Shown here one piece after another: positions 1 through 7,646 of a DNA stretch of 38,907 nucleotides (within the stretch, counting starts at the first letter, position 1; every line of letters starts with the position of its first letter). The DNA is taken from the NCBI GenBank assembly GCA_900551365.1, contig URVZ01000008.1:1-38907 (forward strand). The letters are read 5' to 3'. This stretch comes from an uncultured Collinsella sp. GTDB taxonomy: Bacteria > Actinomycetota > Coriobacteriia > Coriobacteriales > Coriobacteriaceae. The notes beneath the pieces are model-generated. The model did not search any database, had not been told where the DNA came from, and saw nothing but the letters and a program-made list of their open reading frames with translations. The translations under genes and the position numbers were made by a program.

Positions 1-350
1 CGGGTTATGTCCTGGTCCGCATGGAGATGGATGACGATGCTTGGACGTGTGTTCGTAACACGCCTGGCGTCACCGGTTTCCTAGGCGGCAACGGCAAGCC
101 CGCTCCGCTTTCCCGCGACGAGTACAACAAGATGACTCGTCGTCCCGGTAAGGGCGATTCGCCCAAGCGCACCTCGGTTGATATTGAGGTCGGTACGTCC
201 GTCCGCGTCACCGATGGCCCGCTTACCGACTTTGATGGCAAGGTCTCCGAGGTTAACACCGAGGCTGGCAAGCTCAAGGTCACGCTGATGATCTTTGGCC
301 GCGAGACGCCGGTCGAGCTCGACTTTAACCAGGTCGCTGTCATCGCTTAA
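1..350 (+). CDS. nusG: Transcription termination/antitermination protein NusG (3' part)
   Basis: The open frame enters from the left edge (codons in phase with position 3) and reads GYVLVRMEMDDDAW, the end of the NGN domain that binds RNA polymerase. It continues through a linker into a C-terminal KOW domain: VGTSVRVTDGPLTDFDGKV is the KOW signature, followed by a beta-rich tail ending in NQVAVIA. NusG bridges elongating RNA polymerase to Rho or to ribosomal protein S10 in the cytoplasm. The 5' part and probably secE lie outside the window. The next gene is rplK, the usual order. An internal ATG at 21 falls inside the conserved domain and is not the real start. Confidence 0.95.
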   Translation, partial: GYVLVRMEMDDDAWTCVRNTPGVTGFLGGNGKPAPLSRDEYNKMTRRPGKGDSPKRTSVDIEVGTSVRVTDGPLTDFDGKVSEVNTEAGKLKVTLMIFGRETPVELDFNQVAVIA

Positions 351-470
351 GTTTTCGTCCGTTCGCGCGAGCGTGCTTCTTCTGTGACTGCTCATCTCAG
401 GAGTGCTTCTAACACGTGCGTGCTTACGATATAGCAAGTACTTCACACTCGTGATTCGAAAGGAATGACC

Positions 471-899
471 ATGGCTGAGAAGAAGGTTGCCAACGTCATT
501 AAGCTCCAGATTCCTGCTGGTGCAGCAAACCCCGCTCCTCCCGTCGGCCCCGCCCTGGGCGCTGCTGGCGTGAACATCATGCAGTTCTGCCAGGCCTTTA
601 ACGCCGAGACGCAGGACAAGAAGGGTGACATCATCCCCGTTGAGATCTCTGTCTACGAGGACAAGTCCTTCTCCTTCATCACCAAGACCCCGCCGGCGGC
701 TCACCTTATCAAGAAGGAGCTGAACCTCAAGTCTGGTTCCGCTAAGCCCCAGGCTGACAAGGTTGGTCAGCTCTCCCAGGAGCAGCTCACCAAGATCGCC
801 GAGATCAAGATGCCGGACCTCAATGCCAACGACATTGACGCCGCCAAGAAGATCATCGCCGGTACCGCCCGTTCCATGGGCGTCACCATCGCTGAGTAG
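471..899 (+). CDS. rplK: 50S ribosomal protein L11
   Basis: This encodes L11, 142 residues, the same length as the E. coli protein. It binds 23S rRNA in the GTPase-associated centre where EF-G and RelA act. The sequence shows the N-terminal KLQIPAGAANPAPPVGPALG stretch (thiostrepton-binding proline helix) and the C-terminal rRNA-binding domain ending in GTARSMGVTI. An ATG at 465 is in frame, but the Shine-Dalgarno GAAAGGA (458-464) touches it; the ATG at 471 has a 6-nt spacer and gives the standard MAEKK start. It follows nusG by 120 bp and precedes rplA by 117 bp. Confidence 0.97.
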   Translation: MAEKKVANVIKLQIPAGAANPAPPVGPALGAAGVNIMQFCQAFNAETQDKKGDIIPVEISVYEDKSFSFITKTPPAAHLIKKELNLKSGSAKPQADKVGQLSQEQLTKIAEIKMPDLNANDIDAAKKIIAGTARSMGVTIAE

Positions 900-916
900 C
901 GATTTCTTATGGTAAC

Positions 917-967
917 GGCGGGTGCTCCGACCGGGGCGCCCGTTAAATGTGTGCAATAGGGCACACG
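917..967 (+). promoter_or_regulatory. Two adjacent stem-loops between rplK and rplA
   Basis: The first stem-loop pairs 917-928 with 933-944 around the loop GACC, about 12 bp including G-U pairs. The second pairs GTGTGC (949-954) with GCACAC (961-966). Neither is followed by a T-run, so they do not look like a terminator. They sit about 50 bp before the rplA ribosome binding site. By analogy with L1 autoregulation of the rplKA mRNA they could be a processing or L1-binding site, but I cannot match them to a known L1 site. Confidence 0.45.
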
Positions 968-1016
968 ATACGATGTGGGAGGGCTCACGCCCGTTTAACC
1001 ACAGGAGGTAATGCAC

Positions 1017-1724
1017 ATGGCTAAGCATGGTAAGAGCTATAACGCCGCTGCCGAGAAGATCGACCGCGCCACGCTCTACACCCCCCTTCAGGCTGCCAAG
1101 CTCATCAAGGAGCTCGACACCGCCAAGTTCGACGAGACCGTCGAGGCTCACTTCCGTCTGGGCATCGATACTCGTAAGGCTGACCAGAACATCCGTGGTT
1201 CCATCTCCCTGCCCCACGGCACCGGCAAGACCGTTCGTGTTGCCGTCTTCGCCGAGGGCGAGAAGGCCCGTGAGGCTGAGGCTGCCGGCGCCGACATCAT
1301 CGGTTCCGACGAGCTCGTCGCCCAGATTCAGAAGGGCGAGATCAACTTCGACGCCGCTATCGCTACGCCGAACATGATGGCCAAGGTTGGCCGCATCGGT
1401 AAGATCCTTGGTCCCCGTGGCCTCATGCCGAACCCCAAGCTCGGCACCGTGACCATGGACGTCGCCAAGATGGTCTCCGAGCTCAAGGCTGGCCGCGTTG
1501 AGTACCGCGCCGACCGCTACGGCATCTGCCACGTGCCCCTGGGCAAGAAGTCCTTCTCTGAGCAGCAGCTCGTCGAGAACTACGCTGCCCTGTACACCGA
1601 GATTCTGCGCGTCAAGCCCTCTTCTGCTAAGGGCAAGTACGTCAAGTCCATCTCCGTGTCTTCCACCATGGGCCCTGGCGTCAAGGTCGATCCCGCTGTC
1701 CAGCGTGACTTCCTGGCTGAGTAA
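1017..1724 (+). CDS. rplA: 50S ribosomal protein L1
   Basis: This is L1, 235 residues, the component of the mobile L1 stalk at the ribosomal E site and, in many bacteria, the autogenous repressor of rplKA mRNA. The sequence shows the family core: FDETVEAHFRLGIDTRKADQNIRGSI, the GADIIGSDELV segment, and the signature GRIGKILGPRGLMPNPKLGT. An ATG at 1011 lies only 2 nt from the AGGAGG (1003-1008). The ATG at 1017 has an 8-nt spacer and gives MAKHGKSY, so I chose it. A strong terminator follows. The usual next gene, rplJ, is about 22 kb away in this genome. Confidence 0.97.
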   Translation: MAKHGKSYNAAAEKIDRATLYTPLQAAKLIKELDTAKFDETVEAHFRLGIDTRKADQNIRGSISLPHGTGKTVRVAVFAEGEKAREAEAAGADIIGSDELVAQIQKGEINFDAAIATPNMMAKVGRIGKILGPRGLMPNPKLGTVTMDVAKMVSELKAGRVEYRADRYGICHVPLGKKSFSEQQLVENYAALYTEILRVKPSSAKGKYVKSISVSSTMGPGVKVDPAVQRDFLAE

Positions 1725-1760
1725 CTGCTAGTTACTGCCTGAGTACAGCAAGCATTGCTA

Positions 1761-1799
1761 AAGAAACCCGGTTCTGCCTTGTGCAGGACCGGGTTTCTT
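1761..1799 (+). terminator. Intrinsic terminator of nusG-rplK-rplA
   Basis: A 17-bp stem (1761-1777 with 1783-1799, one G-U pair) with loop CTTGT ends in a TTTCTT tract. The left arm begins with an A-rich stretch, so it could also stop minus-strand transcription coming from 1850. Confidence 0.85.
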
Positions 1800-1815
1800 G
1801 CTATCGCGTCAAAAG

Positions 1816-1848
1816 CACCATAAAGGGGACAGTGTCCCCTTTATGGTG
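1816..1848. repeat. Dispersed GGGACA palindrome, copy 1 (perfect 16-bp arms)
   Basis: 1816-1831 is the exact reverse complement of 1833-1848 around a single central G, with the inner sequence AAAGGGGACA/TGTCCCCTTT. It ends one base before the minus-strand stop codon at 1850. It shares the GGGACA/TGTCCC core with the repeats at 4531, 7606, 34363 and 36147 but is more symmetric. It may be a REP-like element; its transcript would fold into a very stable hairpin. Confidence 0.8.
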
Positions 1849-1849
1849 G

Positions 1850-2560
1850 TTACCAGGGTGTTCTGGCTGTTGAAGACTCGATGGCTTCGTGGCGTTTGAG
1901 CTCGCGGCGCATGGTTTGTGAGTTGAGCCAAGCTGCTTGCCAGCCGCGGATGGGGTAGTGCGTCTGGTCGAGCTCAAACTGCGTATAGCCGCAGGCGTTG
2001 ATGATCGTCGTTCCACACACATGCTGACGCTCGCGCTGAAAATCGCAACCGTAGCTTTGGTGCACATGCCCGTGCACCATGTAGTCGGGATTCCAGGATT
2101 CGAGTGCTGTGTTAAAACACTCGAATCCTCGATGCGGCAGATCGTCCAGATCACCCATACCGGCGGCGGGTGCATGGGTAAGCAGAATGTCGCACCCGCC
2201 GACCATCCTAACCTTACGCGACAGCTTACGCATGCGCTTGGACATCTCGCGTTCGGTGTACATGTTGGCGCCGTCGCGATAACGCATGGACCCGCCAAGG
2301 CCCGCAATGCGAATCCCTCGGTACGTGTACACGCTGTCCTCTACGCAGATACATCCACCCGGTGCATGACGTGCGTAGCGGTCATCGTGATTGCCGCGCA
2401 CGTAGATGAGCGGTTTGTTGATGACCGTAACCAAAAACTCAAGATAGTCCGGGTCCAGATCGCCGGCGGACAAAATCAGGTCGACGCCCTCAAAGCGTTC
2501 CTTGCGAAAGCACTCCCAAAGGCATCGTTCTTCGGTATCGGCTATGGCAAGGATTTTCAT
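1850..2560 (-). CDS. Calcineurin-like metallophosphoesterase with atypical first motif
   Basis: The product is a 236-residue soluble protein of the calcineurin-like metallophosphoesterase superfamily. Visible metal-site motifs are GD (SAGDLD, D34), GNHD (RGNHDD, N57-H58-D59), the late histidine LLTHAP, and GHVH. The usual first motif DxH is replaced by DTE (D8-T9-E10), so one metal ligand would be Glu rather than His. It has no signal peptide, so it should act in the cytoplasm; the substrate is unknown. The start ATG overlaps the stop of the upstream BMP-domain gene by 4 bp (ATGA), implying translational coupling and related function. A perfect palindrome lies right after its stop. Confidence 0.85.
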   Translation of the reverse strand: MKILAIADTEERCLWECFRKERFEGVDLILSAGDLDPDYLEFLVTVINKPLIYVRGNHDDRYARHAPGGCICVEDSVYTYRGIRIAGLGGSMRYRDGANMYTEREMSKRMRKLSRKVRMVGGCDILLTHAPAAGMGDLDDLPHRGFECFNTALESWNPDYMVHGHVHQSYGCDFQRERQHVCGTTIINACGYTQFELDQTHYPIRGWQAAWLNSQTMRRELKRHEAIESSTARTPW

Positions 2561-4473
2561 AGGGCAGGGACTTTCGGCTCATCGTCGAGCTGCGGAATGG
2601 TGCCTACCACGTTATCCGCCAGCCAATTCATCTCGACAATCTGCGTGCTCGGCAGCGGAGGGAAGCCTTCGATCTGTACCACGCCGTTCTGACTGTGGAG
2701 CTCGCCGCCAAAGGGGTTGATGGATCCCTCGACAATGCCGTTGCGGAGCAACTGCACGAGTTTGCGCGTCTGGTAGGGTAGGCCCGGAGCGTAACGGATG
2801 TCGATAACGCCGGAGCTCATGCCGTACCAGTAGTTGACGGCGCGCACTTGGTTGTCATCGCTGGTCTCGTCCCACGTGCCGTGCAGAAGGCTGCGAACGA
2901 TGAGCTCGTAGTAACGGCCCCAGTTCCATACCGGCATGGCGATGCCGGTAACCTTGCCATCGACCAGGCGGTGGAGTCCGTAGGCCGTAGGGTCTTCGAG
3001 CGACTTTGACATGTCAGCGCCGGTCATGACGCTCACGCCTTCGCGGCACATGGCCTCGGCGAGACCGCCGGCGGGCACATCGCCCCAGGTGAGGATAATT
3101 TGCGCGCGGGGGTCGAGCAGCGAGGCACCGATGGCAAAGGCATTGATCTCGCTGAGCGCGCCGGATGCGAAGACCGACGCGTGGTAGCCGATGCGATGGT
3201 TGTCCGCCATGCTGGCGGCAAGGGCGCCCAGGAGGAACTTGGCCTCGTACATCTTGCCAAAGTACGAACGGACGCTTTGGTGGGGAAGGCCGATAGAGCA
3301 GTTAAGGAACCGAACCTGGGGATACTCAACGGCAGCTCTGAGCGTGTATTCCATCAGGCGGTGCGAGGTCGAGAAGATGACGTTGTCTCCATGTTTGACA
3401 GCCGTTTCCACGGCGGCGTAGAACACGTCCGGATCGTGACAGTCTTCGAACGCCTCGGTGCGCACGATACCGTCAAAGTGCTCATCGAGATACTGACGTC
3501 CTTGGTCGTGCAGACTGTCCCAGCTCGACGCCGCACAGGGGAACTCATGGATAAAGGCGATACGCAGGGGGTTGGCCGCCGAATAGACAGTCTTGCCCAT
3601 AAAGAAGTTGAGCACGCCGGAGGTGGACTTGGCGGGCGACTCCTCCTCATCGACGCTCGGCGCTTCGACAAGATCGACCTTGTCCTCGTCGTTTTTGCCG
3701 GCAATGACCAGCTCGCGCCAAATCTTGCACAGGCGGTTTACGACGATATCCGTCGGCGTATCCAGCAGGCGGTCCTGGTTGTACACATTGAGGTAGACGA
3801 GCATGGCGTCGGCGGGCGTAATGTCCAGGTGGTCGCCGCCTGCGCGAAGGTAGGCGCGCTTAAAGAGCAGGAAGGTGTGGCGCAGGTAGTCGACCTTTTT
3901 CTGCGGCCATTTTTCGATAAGGTTCTGACCGAGCATCTTGGCGAGCGTCTCGTAGCTTCCCTCACGCGAGAACTCGATTTCGTATAGGGGGCAGACGCGC
4001 CAAAACGCGCAGAATTCACCGTACAGGCGGCTTTCGACGGAATCCCATGTGCCGGGGTAGAGACGGGTGACCCTGGCCGAAACCGTTGGAGCGTCCAGGA
4101 ATTTGAGGACACTGACGCGTTTGTTGCCTTCCTGGACATAGAACCGATGCATGAACTCGGTGACGATGATGGGATCGCGATAGCCCTCGGTTACCTGGAT
4201 GTCGTAGAGGTTGGACCACTTGCGGGCGAACTCAGTGTTAAACGGCAGCAGGGGCATAAAGTTGCATGAAAAGGCGGACTGACGGCCTTTGGTGACTGTG
4301 CCGACGACCATTTCGAGCGGAATATCCTTTAGGCCGACATTCTCTCGCTGACCTAAGGGGAGCTGGGCAACGAGGCTGTCGAGGTCCGTAAGGTACGGGT
4401 GCTCGCTTTGGCTGATGGCGCGACGGCGTCCCTGCTCGCCGCGCTTGCGTGCTTGACGATAGGCCTCTTCCAT
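2557..4473 (-). CDS. Cytoplasmic BMP-domain protein with ParB-like N-terminal domain
   Basis: The product has 638 residues and no signal peptide or lipobox. Residues about 45-130 resemble a ParB/sulfiredoxin-type domain: IPLEMVVGTV, then PIIVTEF and the GNKRVSVLK motif, comparable with the GxRR box of ParB. Residues about 150-290 are helical and acidic with no family I recognise. From about residue 302 (LRIAFIHEF) to 610 it resembles the basic membrane protein (BMP/PnrA) substrate-binding fold, normally a secreted lipoprotein of nucleoside importers. A cytoplasmic BMP domain is more likely a ligand sensor than a transport receptor; that is inference. The ATG at 4473 has the ribosome site AAGGGAG about 7 nt upstream. 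It overlaps the phosphoesterase gene by 4 bp. No transporter genes adjoin it. Confidence 0.75.
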   Translation of the reverse strand: MEEAYRQARKRGEQGRRRAISQSEHPYLTDLDSLVAQLPLGQRENVGLKDIPLEMVVGTVTKGRQSAFSCNFMPLLPFNTEFARKWSNLYDIQVTEGYRDPIIVTEFMHRFYVQEGNKRVSVLKFLDAPTVSARVTRLYPGTWDSVESRLYGEFCAFWRVCPLYEIEFSREGSYETLAKMLGQNLIEKWPQKKVDYLRHTFLLFKRAYLRAGGDHLDITPADAMLVYLNVYNQDRLLDTPTDIVVNRLCKIWRELVIAGKNDEDKVDLVEAPSVDEEESPAKSTSGVLNFFMGKTVYSAANPLRIAFIHEFPCAASSWDSLHDQGRQYLDEHFDGIVRTEAFEDCHDPDVFYAAVETAVKHGDNVIFSTSHRLMEYTLRAAVEYPQVRFLNCSIGLPHQSVRSYFGKMYEAKFLLGALAASMADNHRIGYHASVFASGALSEINAFAIGASLLDPRAQIILTWGDVPAGGLAEAMCREGVSVMTGADMSKSLEDPTAYGLHRLVDGKVTGIAMPVWNWGRYYELIVRSLLHGTWDETSDDNQVRAVNYWYGMSSGVIDIRYAPGLPYQTRKLVQLLRNGIVEGSINPFGGELHSQNGVVQIEGFPPLPSTQIVEMNWLADNVVGTIPQLDDEPKVPAL

Positions 4474-4530
4474 GATGTTGCTCCCTTAGTCGTTTAAACA
4501 ACTATATGAACCATGGTACCACGAATGAAA

Positions 4531-4567
4531 ACCACCACAAAGGTGCCTGTCCCTTTTTGGCGGGTTA
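4531..4567. repeat. Dispersed CCTGTCCC repeat, copy 2
   Basis: The copy reads AAAACC, a degenerate CC..AAA arm, then CCTGTCCCTTTTTGG and GGGTTA on the plus strand. It aligns with the copy at 7606 over its whole length. Its last TTA is the reverse complement of the stop codon of the mscS gene (4565-4567), so the repeat begins exactly at the end of that minus-strand gene. Confidence 0.75.
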
Positions 4568-5332
4568 GGCGATGATGGGGGCGATGGCACGGATGCAGGC
4601 GTCGGCTGCCGTGAAAGTAGTGCTGTCGTCGCTGACGATAAAGATGATCTTTCCTTTGATGCCAAAGTCGCCGATTTCGCTAAAGAGTACGTAGGGCTCC
4701 TTGTCAAAGCCAGAGATGGGAAGCACGGCGGCCTTGGTGGCGCTGGTCAGCTCGTCTGCCAGCACGTCAAGGGAAGCCCACTTGGACGTGTCCTTTACGG
4801 CAACGGGCACGGCCACGCGCCCAAAGGGCATCAAATGCACGAGTGTGTTCTTGGAAATGTTGGAGTTGGGCACAATGATGGTCTGTCCACAGGCATCCTC
4901 AATCGTTGTATGGCGCCAAGTGATGTCTTGGACCACGCCGGATACGCCGCCGACCTCGATATTGTCGCCGGGCTTGATGATGCCCATAAAGGTCACCTGC
5001 ATGCCGCCGATAAGGTTTGACAGCGTGTCCTGAAAGCCGAGCGAAATGGCGATGCCGCCGACGCCAAGAGCGGCAACGAGGGCGTTTGCGTTAATGCCAA
5101 AGCAGTTGTCGAGGATAAAGCTGCCGCCGATCATCCAGATGACGGCGCGCGCGATGTTGATGAAGATACTCGATGCCGGAAGCGGGTTATCGTCTCGGTT
5201 AAGCAGATGGTTCAGGGTCTTGGATACGACCTTGGCGGCGACGGCGGTGCCTATCGCCAAGATGACGGCCCAGATGATGTTGTGGACCCACCGTTGCTCA
5301 AAGAAATGAAGAATCGGCTCAAACAATTCCAT
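4565..5332 (-). CDS. MscS-family small-conductance mechanosensitive channel
   Basis: A 255-residue membrane protein, compact like E. coli MscS (286). It shows two or three N-terminal transmembrane segments, then the pore helix ANALVAALGVGGIAISLGFQDTLSNLIGG with the Gly/Ala packing typical of MscS TM3. The beta domain follows: GDNIEVGGVSGVVQDITWRHTTI and the VPNSNI motif. Such channels open on membrane tension and release solutes during hypo-osmotic shock. In-frame ATGs exist up to 5377, but the AGGAGG at 5343-5348 sits about 10 nt before the ATG at 5332 (MELFEPIL), which I chose. It lies downstream of the 5'-nucleotidase gene on the same strand, about 130 bp away. Confidence 0.9.
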   Translation of the reverse strand: MELFEPILHFFEQRWVHNIIWAVILAIGTAVAAKVVSKTLNHLLNRDDNPLPASSIFINIARAVIWMIGGSFILDNCFGINANALVAALGVGGIAISLGFQDTLSNLIGGMQVTFMGIIKPGDNIEVGGVSGVVQDITWRHTTIEDACGQTIIVPNSNISKNTLVHLMPFGRVAVPVAVKDTSKWASLDVLADELTSATKAAVLPISGFDKEPYVLFSEIGDFGIKGKIIFIVSDDSTTFTAADACIRAIAPIIA

Positions 5333-5376
5333 GTAGGGAAAACCTCCTAATGATCGTCCAACCATGATACCCACCA

Positions 5377-5410
5377 AGAAGCCCGTCCGATCACATTCAA
5401 GCGGGCTTCT
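5377..5410 (-). terminator. Stem-loop between the 5'-nucleotidase and mscS genes
   Basis: AGAAGCCCG (5377-5385) pairs with CGGGCTTCT (5402-5410) across a 16-nt loop. On the minus strand there is only a short TT after the stem, so it is at best a weak terminator or attenuator between the two genes. Confidence 0.45.
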
Positions 5411-5461
5411 GCGCTCGATATAAGGTTTGCGGGGCGGGGCTGAGAGGCTCGGCGGTGTAGC

Positions 5462-7486
5462 TTAGCGTCGACGCTTCCAGATAATGCCGAGAATGATGAT
5501 GACGATGCCGCCGATGAGGCATGCGCCAATCACGGCTAGCGTGCGGTCTCCCGTTGCGGCGAGCTTGCCGGTCGTCTTCTTGGTGATGACCTTCGTGGTC
5601 GTCGTGTCCGTCTTAGGCGAGGGCTTAGGCGTCGGGGCCGGTGTGGGCGTGGGGTCCACGGCTGCGGAGCCGAAGCTGATGGTGCCGGCGAGTCCGGCCA
5701 TCTTGCTCTCCCAGCCGTTCTGCCCAATCAGCGCCCTCAGCGTCGCCTCGCACGTGCCCCACTCGGTGTGCTTAGTGGCGTTTGCGAAGGTGGGGAAGTC
5801 GGTCGTGTTGGTGATGATGTAGTTGTTGGTGGCGACGGTATAGGTCTTGGCGGGGTCGAGCGTACTGCCGTCCTTGGTGAGTGTGGCACTCACAATGCGC
5901 TTGCCTTCGGGCTGCGTCCAATCAATCGTCACGTTGATGCCGCCAAAGGAGAGAACGCTGCCAGAGTCATCGCGCCACTTGTACTTGTCTTGCGCCTCCT
6001 GCTCGGTGTGGCCGGCCGCTACGTAGGCTTGCTGAAGCTCGTAGCTGTGATTGCACTCGTCGCTGATTTGTAGCGAGTGCTCGAGCGCTGCGAGGAAGTC
6101 CGCGCCGGTCATGGTCCAAGTCTCCACGGTGTTGCCGTAGGGCGAGATGGCGATGACGTTGCCGGCGGTCACGTTGCCCGCCGCGATGCCGCCGCGGATG
6201 CCGCCAGCGTTTTCGATAGCGAGGTCCGCGCCCGTCAGGTCAAGATAGGAGCTGCAAATCACGTGGCCGATGGTCTGGGCCTTGGTGGTGTCGCCCTCCT
6301 TGCTGGGACGGAAATCGGTGGTGCGCACCATTTCCCAACCATGCGTGCCTGCGGCGTCCTCGCCGTAGAAATAGTTGGTGGTGGATGTGCCGAGCACCTT
6401 GTTCGATTCGTTTTCAAAGGCCTCGTCGAGCGGCTTGATCTTGTTGCGGACGGCTTCAAGGCAGCTTTGGTAGTCGGAGCCCTTGTCGGGGTCTGCCAAA
6501 AGGTCGTTGACGTTCTTGGCGGTGTAGGGCTTCTCGTCGCTGCCGTCTGCAGGGACCGTGACCGTGTCATCGTCGGTCGTCTCGGTGCCATTGGTGTCGT
6601 ACTTGTACGGAATGGAAAGCAGCCCCACCTCGGCAAAGGCGCTGCCTGCCTCGACAACGTGGATTGTCTTGCCGTCGGCTCCCGTCACCTTCTCGTTAAG
6701 GTTGATGTGCTCGTGGCCTGCGATAAGGGCATCGATGCCACGGAGCCGTGTGGCAAAGGTCTTGGCGTTGAGCGTATGCGCGATACAGACGACAACGTTG
6801 CAGCCCGCCTTGCGCAGCTGCTTTGCCTCGGTATTGATGGCGTTCGTGGCACTCGAGAACGACGTGCCCGCGACCAGGTCCGCGCGCAGCGAGGATCCCA
6901 GCGACTCATCCATGGCACCCACGACGCCGACCTTGATTTGGTAGGCGAACGTTGAGTGACTTTCACTGTCCTCCCAGGTGCGGTTGAGCGTCTTGATGTA
7001 GCTTGATTTCCATATGCCGTTGGCAGACGTTGCATTCGCGCAAAGCATGGCGAAGGGTGTGCTGGTGGTGCTGGAGCCGGTCATGGTGCGAAGCTTGTCC
7101 GCGCCATAGCTCCAGTCGTGGTTGCCTGGCGTGGTCGCGTCGTAGCCGTCGGCGTAGAAGGTGTCCATGAGCTCGGCGATGCTCTTGCCCTCGCTCATGG
7201 TGGCGAAGGACTGCCCGTGGAAGGTATCGCCCGCATCGAGCAAAAGATCGGGGGCGCTGCCCTGGGCGCTATAGAGAACCGCCAGTCCGTCAAAGCCCAC
7301 AGTGCCGGTGCCCTTGCTTGCGTTGTAGCTGTACTTGTAGCTGCCGTGGATATCGTTGGTGTGCATGACGGTCACAGAGCCGTCAATAGCGGCGGGCAGG
7401 TTCCCCGCGAAAGCGAGGCTTGGGATGCCTGCGAGCGAGCCGGCAAACAACGCGGCGGCTAACGCAAGGCGGGGGAGTCTTTTCAT
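5462..7486 (-). CDS. Cell-wall-anchored 5'-nucleotidase / UshA-type metallophosphatase
   Basis: A 674-residue secreted enzyme predicted to remove phosphate from nucleotides at the cell surface. Residues 1-28 form a signal peptide (KR, then a hydrophobic run ending LAFAGN). The N-terminal metallophosphatase domain shows HTNDIHG, DAGDTFHG, GNHDW, IAHT and GHEH, all the expected metal ligands. The C-terminal 5'-nucleotidase domain (about 370-590) contains the substrate segment NAGGIRGG. A Pro/Thr-rich stalk (about 612-640) leads to a sorting signal: LAATG at 642-646, a hydrophobic helix, and the tail KRRR. LAxTG is the motif of actinobacterial class E sortases rather than LPxTG. Nucleotide scavenging would fit a gut organism; substrate range cannot be read from sequence. 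Confidence 0.92.
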   Translation of the reverse strand: MKRLPRLALAAALFAGSLAGIPSLAFAGNLPAAIDGSVTVMHTNDIHGSYKYSYNASKGTGTVGFDGLAVLYSAQGSAPDLLLDAGDTFHGQSFATMSEGKSIAELMDTFYADGYDATTPGNHDWSYGADKLRTMTGSSTTSTPFAMLCANATSANGIWKSSYIKTLNRTWEDSESHSTFAYQIKVGVVGAMDESLGSSLRADLVAGTSFSSATNAINTEAKQLRKAGCNVVVCIAHTLNAKTFATRLRGIDALIAGHEHINLNEKVTGADGKTIHVVEAGSAFAEVGLLSIPYKYDTNGTETTDDDTVTVPADGSDEKPYTAKNVNDLLADPDKGSDYQSCLEAVRNKIKPLDEAFENESNKVLGTSTTNYFYGEDAAGTHGWEMVRTTDFRPSKEGDTTKAQTIGHVICSSYLDLTGADLAIENAGGIRGGIAAGNVTAGNVIAISPYGNTVETWTMTGADFLAALEHSLQISDECNHSYELQQAYVAAGHTEQEAQDKYKWRDDSGSVLSFGGINVTIDWTQPEGKRIVSATLTKDGSTLDPAKTYTVATNNYIITNTTDFPTFANATKHTEWGTCEATLRALIGQNGWESKMAGLAGTISFGSAAVDPTPTPAPTPKPSPKTDTTTTKVITKKTTGKLAATGDRTLAVIGACLIGGIVIIILGIIWKRRR

Positions 7487-7550
7487 GGCAGTTTCCTTAG
7501 TCCTTAGCCAGAATGTCTGGTTGAATATCGGATTATCGACATAATATGCG

Positions 7551-7590
7551 AAAACCGCCGCAAGGGCGCTTGTCCCTTAGCGGCGGTTTT
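7551..7590 (-). terminator. Terminator of the ABC transporter operon
   Basis: AAAACCGCCGC AAGGG (7551-7566) pairs with CCCTT A GCGGCGGTTTT (7574-7590), one bulged base, with T-runs at both ends. On the minus strand it follows the ATPase gene and precedes the 5'-nucleotidase gene. Confidence 0.85.
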
Positions 7591-7605
7591 GACGTTTGCG
7601 CAGAT

Positions 7606-7646
7606 AAAACCTGCCAAAATAAACCTGTCCCTTTTTGGTAGGTTTA
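7606..7646. repeat. Dispersed CCTGTCCC repeat, copy 3 (best-formed copy)
   Basis: The arms AAAACCTGCCAAAA (7606-7619) and TTTTTGGTAGGTTT (7632-7645) are complementary except for one wobble, and enclose TAAACCTGTCCC. The final TTA (7644-7646) is the stop codon of the minus-strand ABC ATPase gene. The copy at 36147 matches it nearly base for base, including the flanking AGATAAAACC. Confidence 0.85.

Noticed and set aside
81..1532. A 483-codon minus-strand frame over nusG, rplK and rplA
   Set aside because: It is antisense to three ribosomal/transcription genes; composition is typical of a shadow frame.
4491..4498. GTTTAAAC palindrome before the BMP-domain gene
   Set aside because: An 8-bp palindrome alone is too short to support an operator call.
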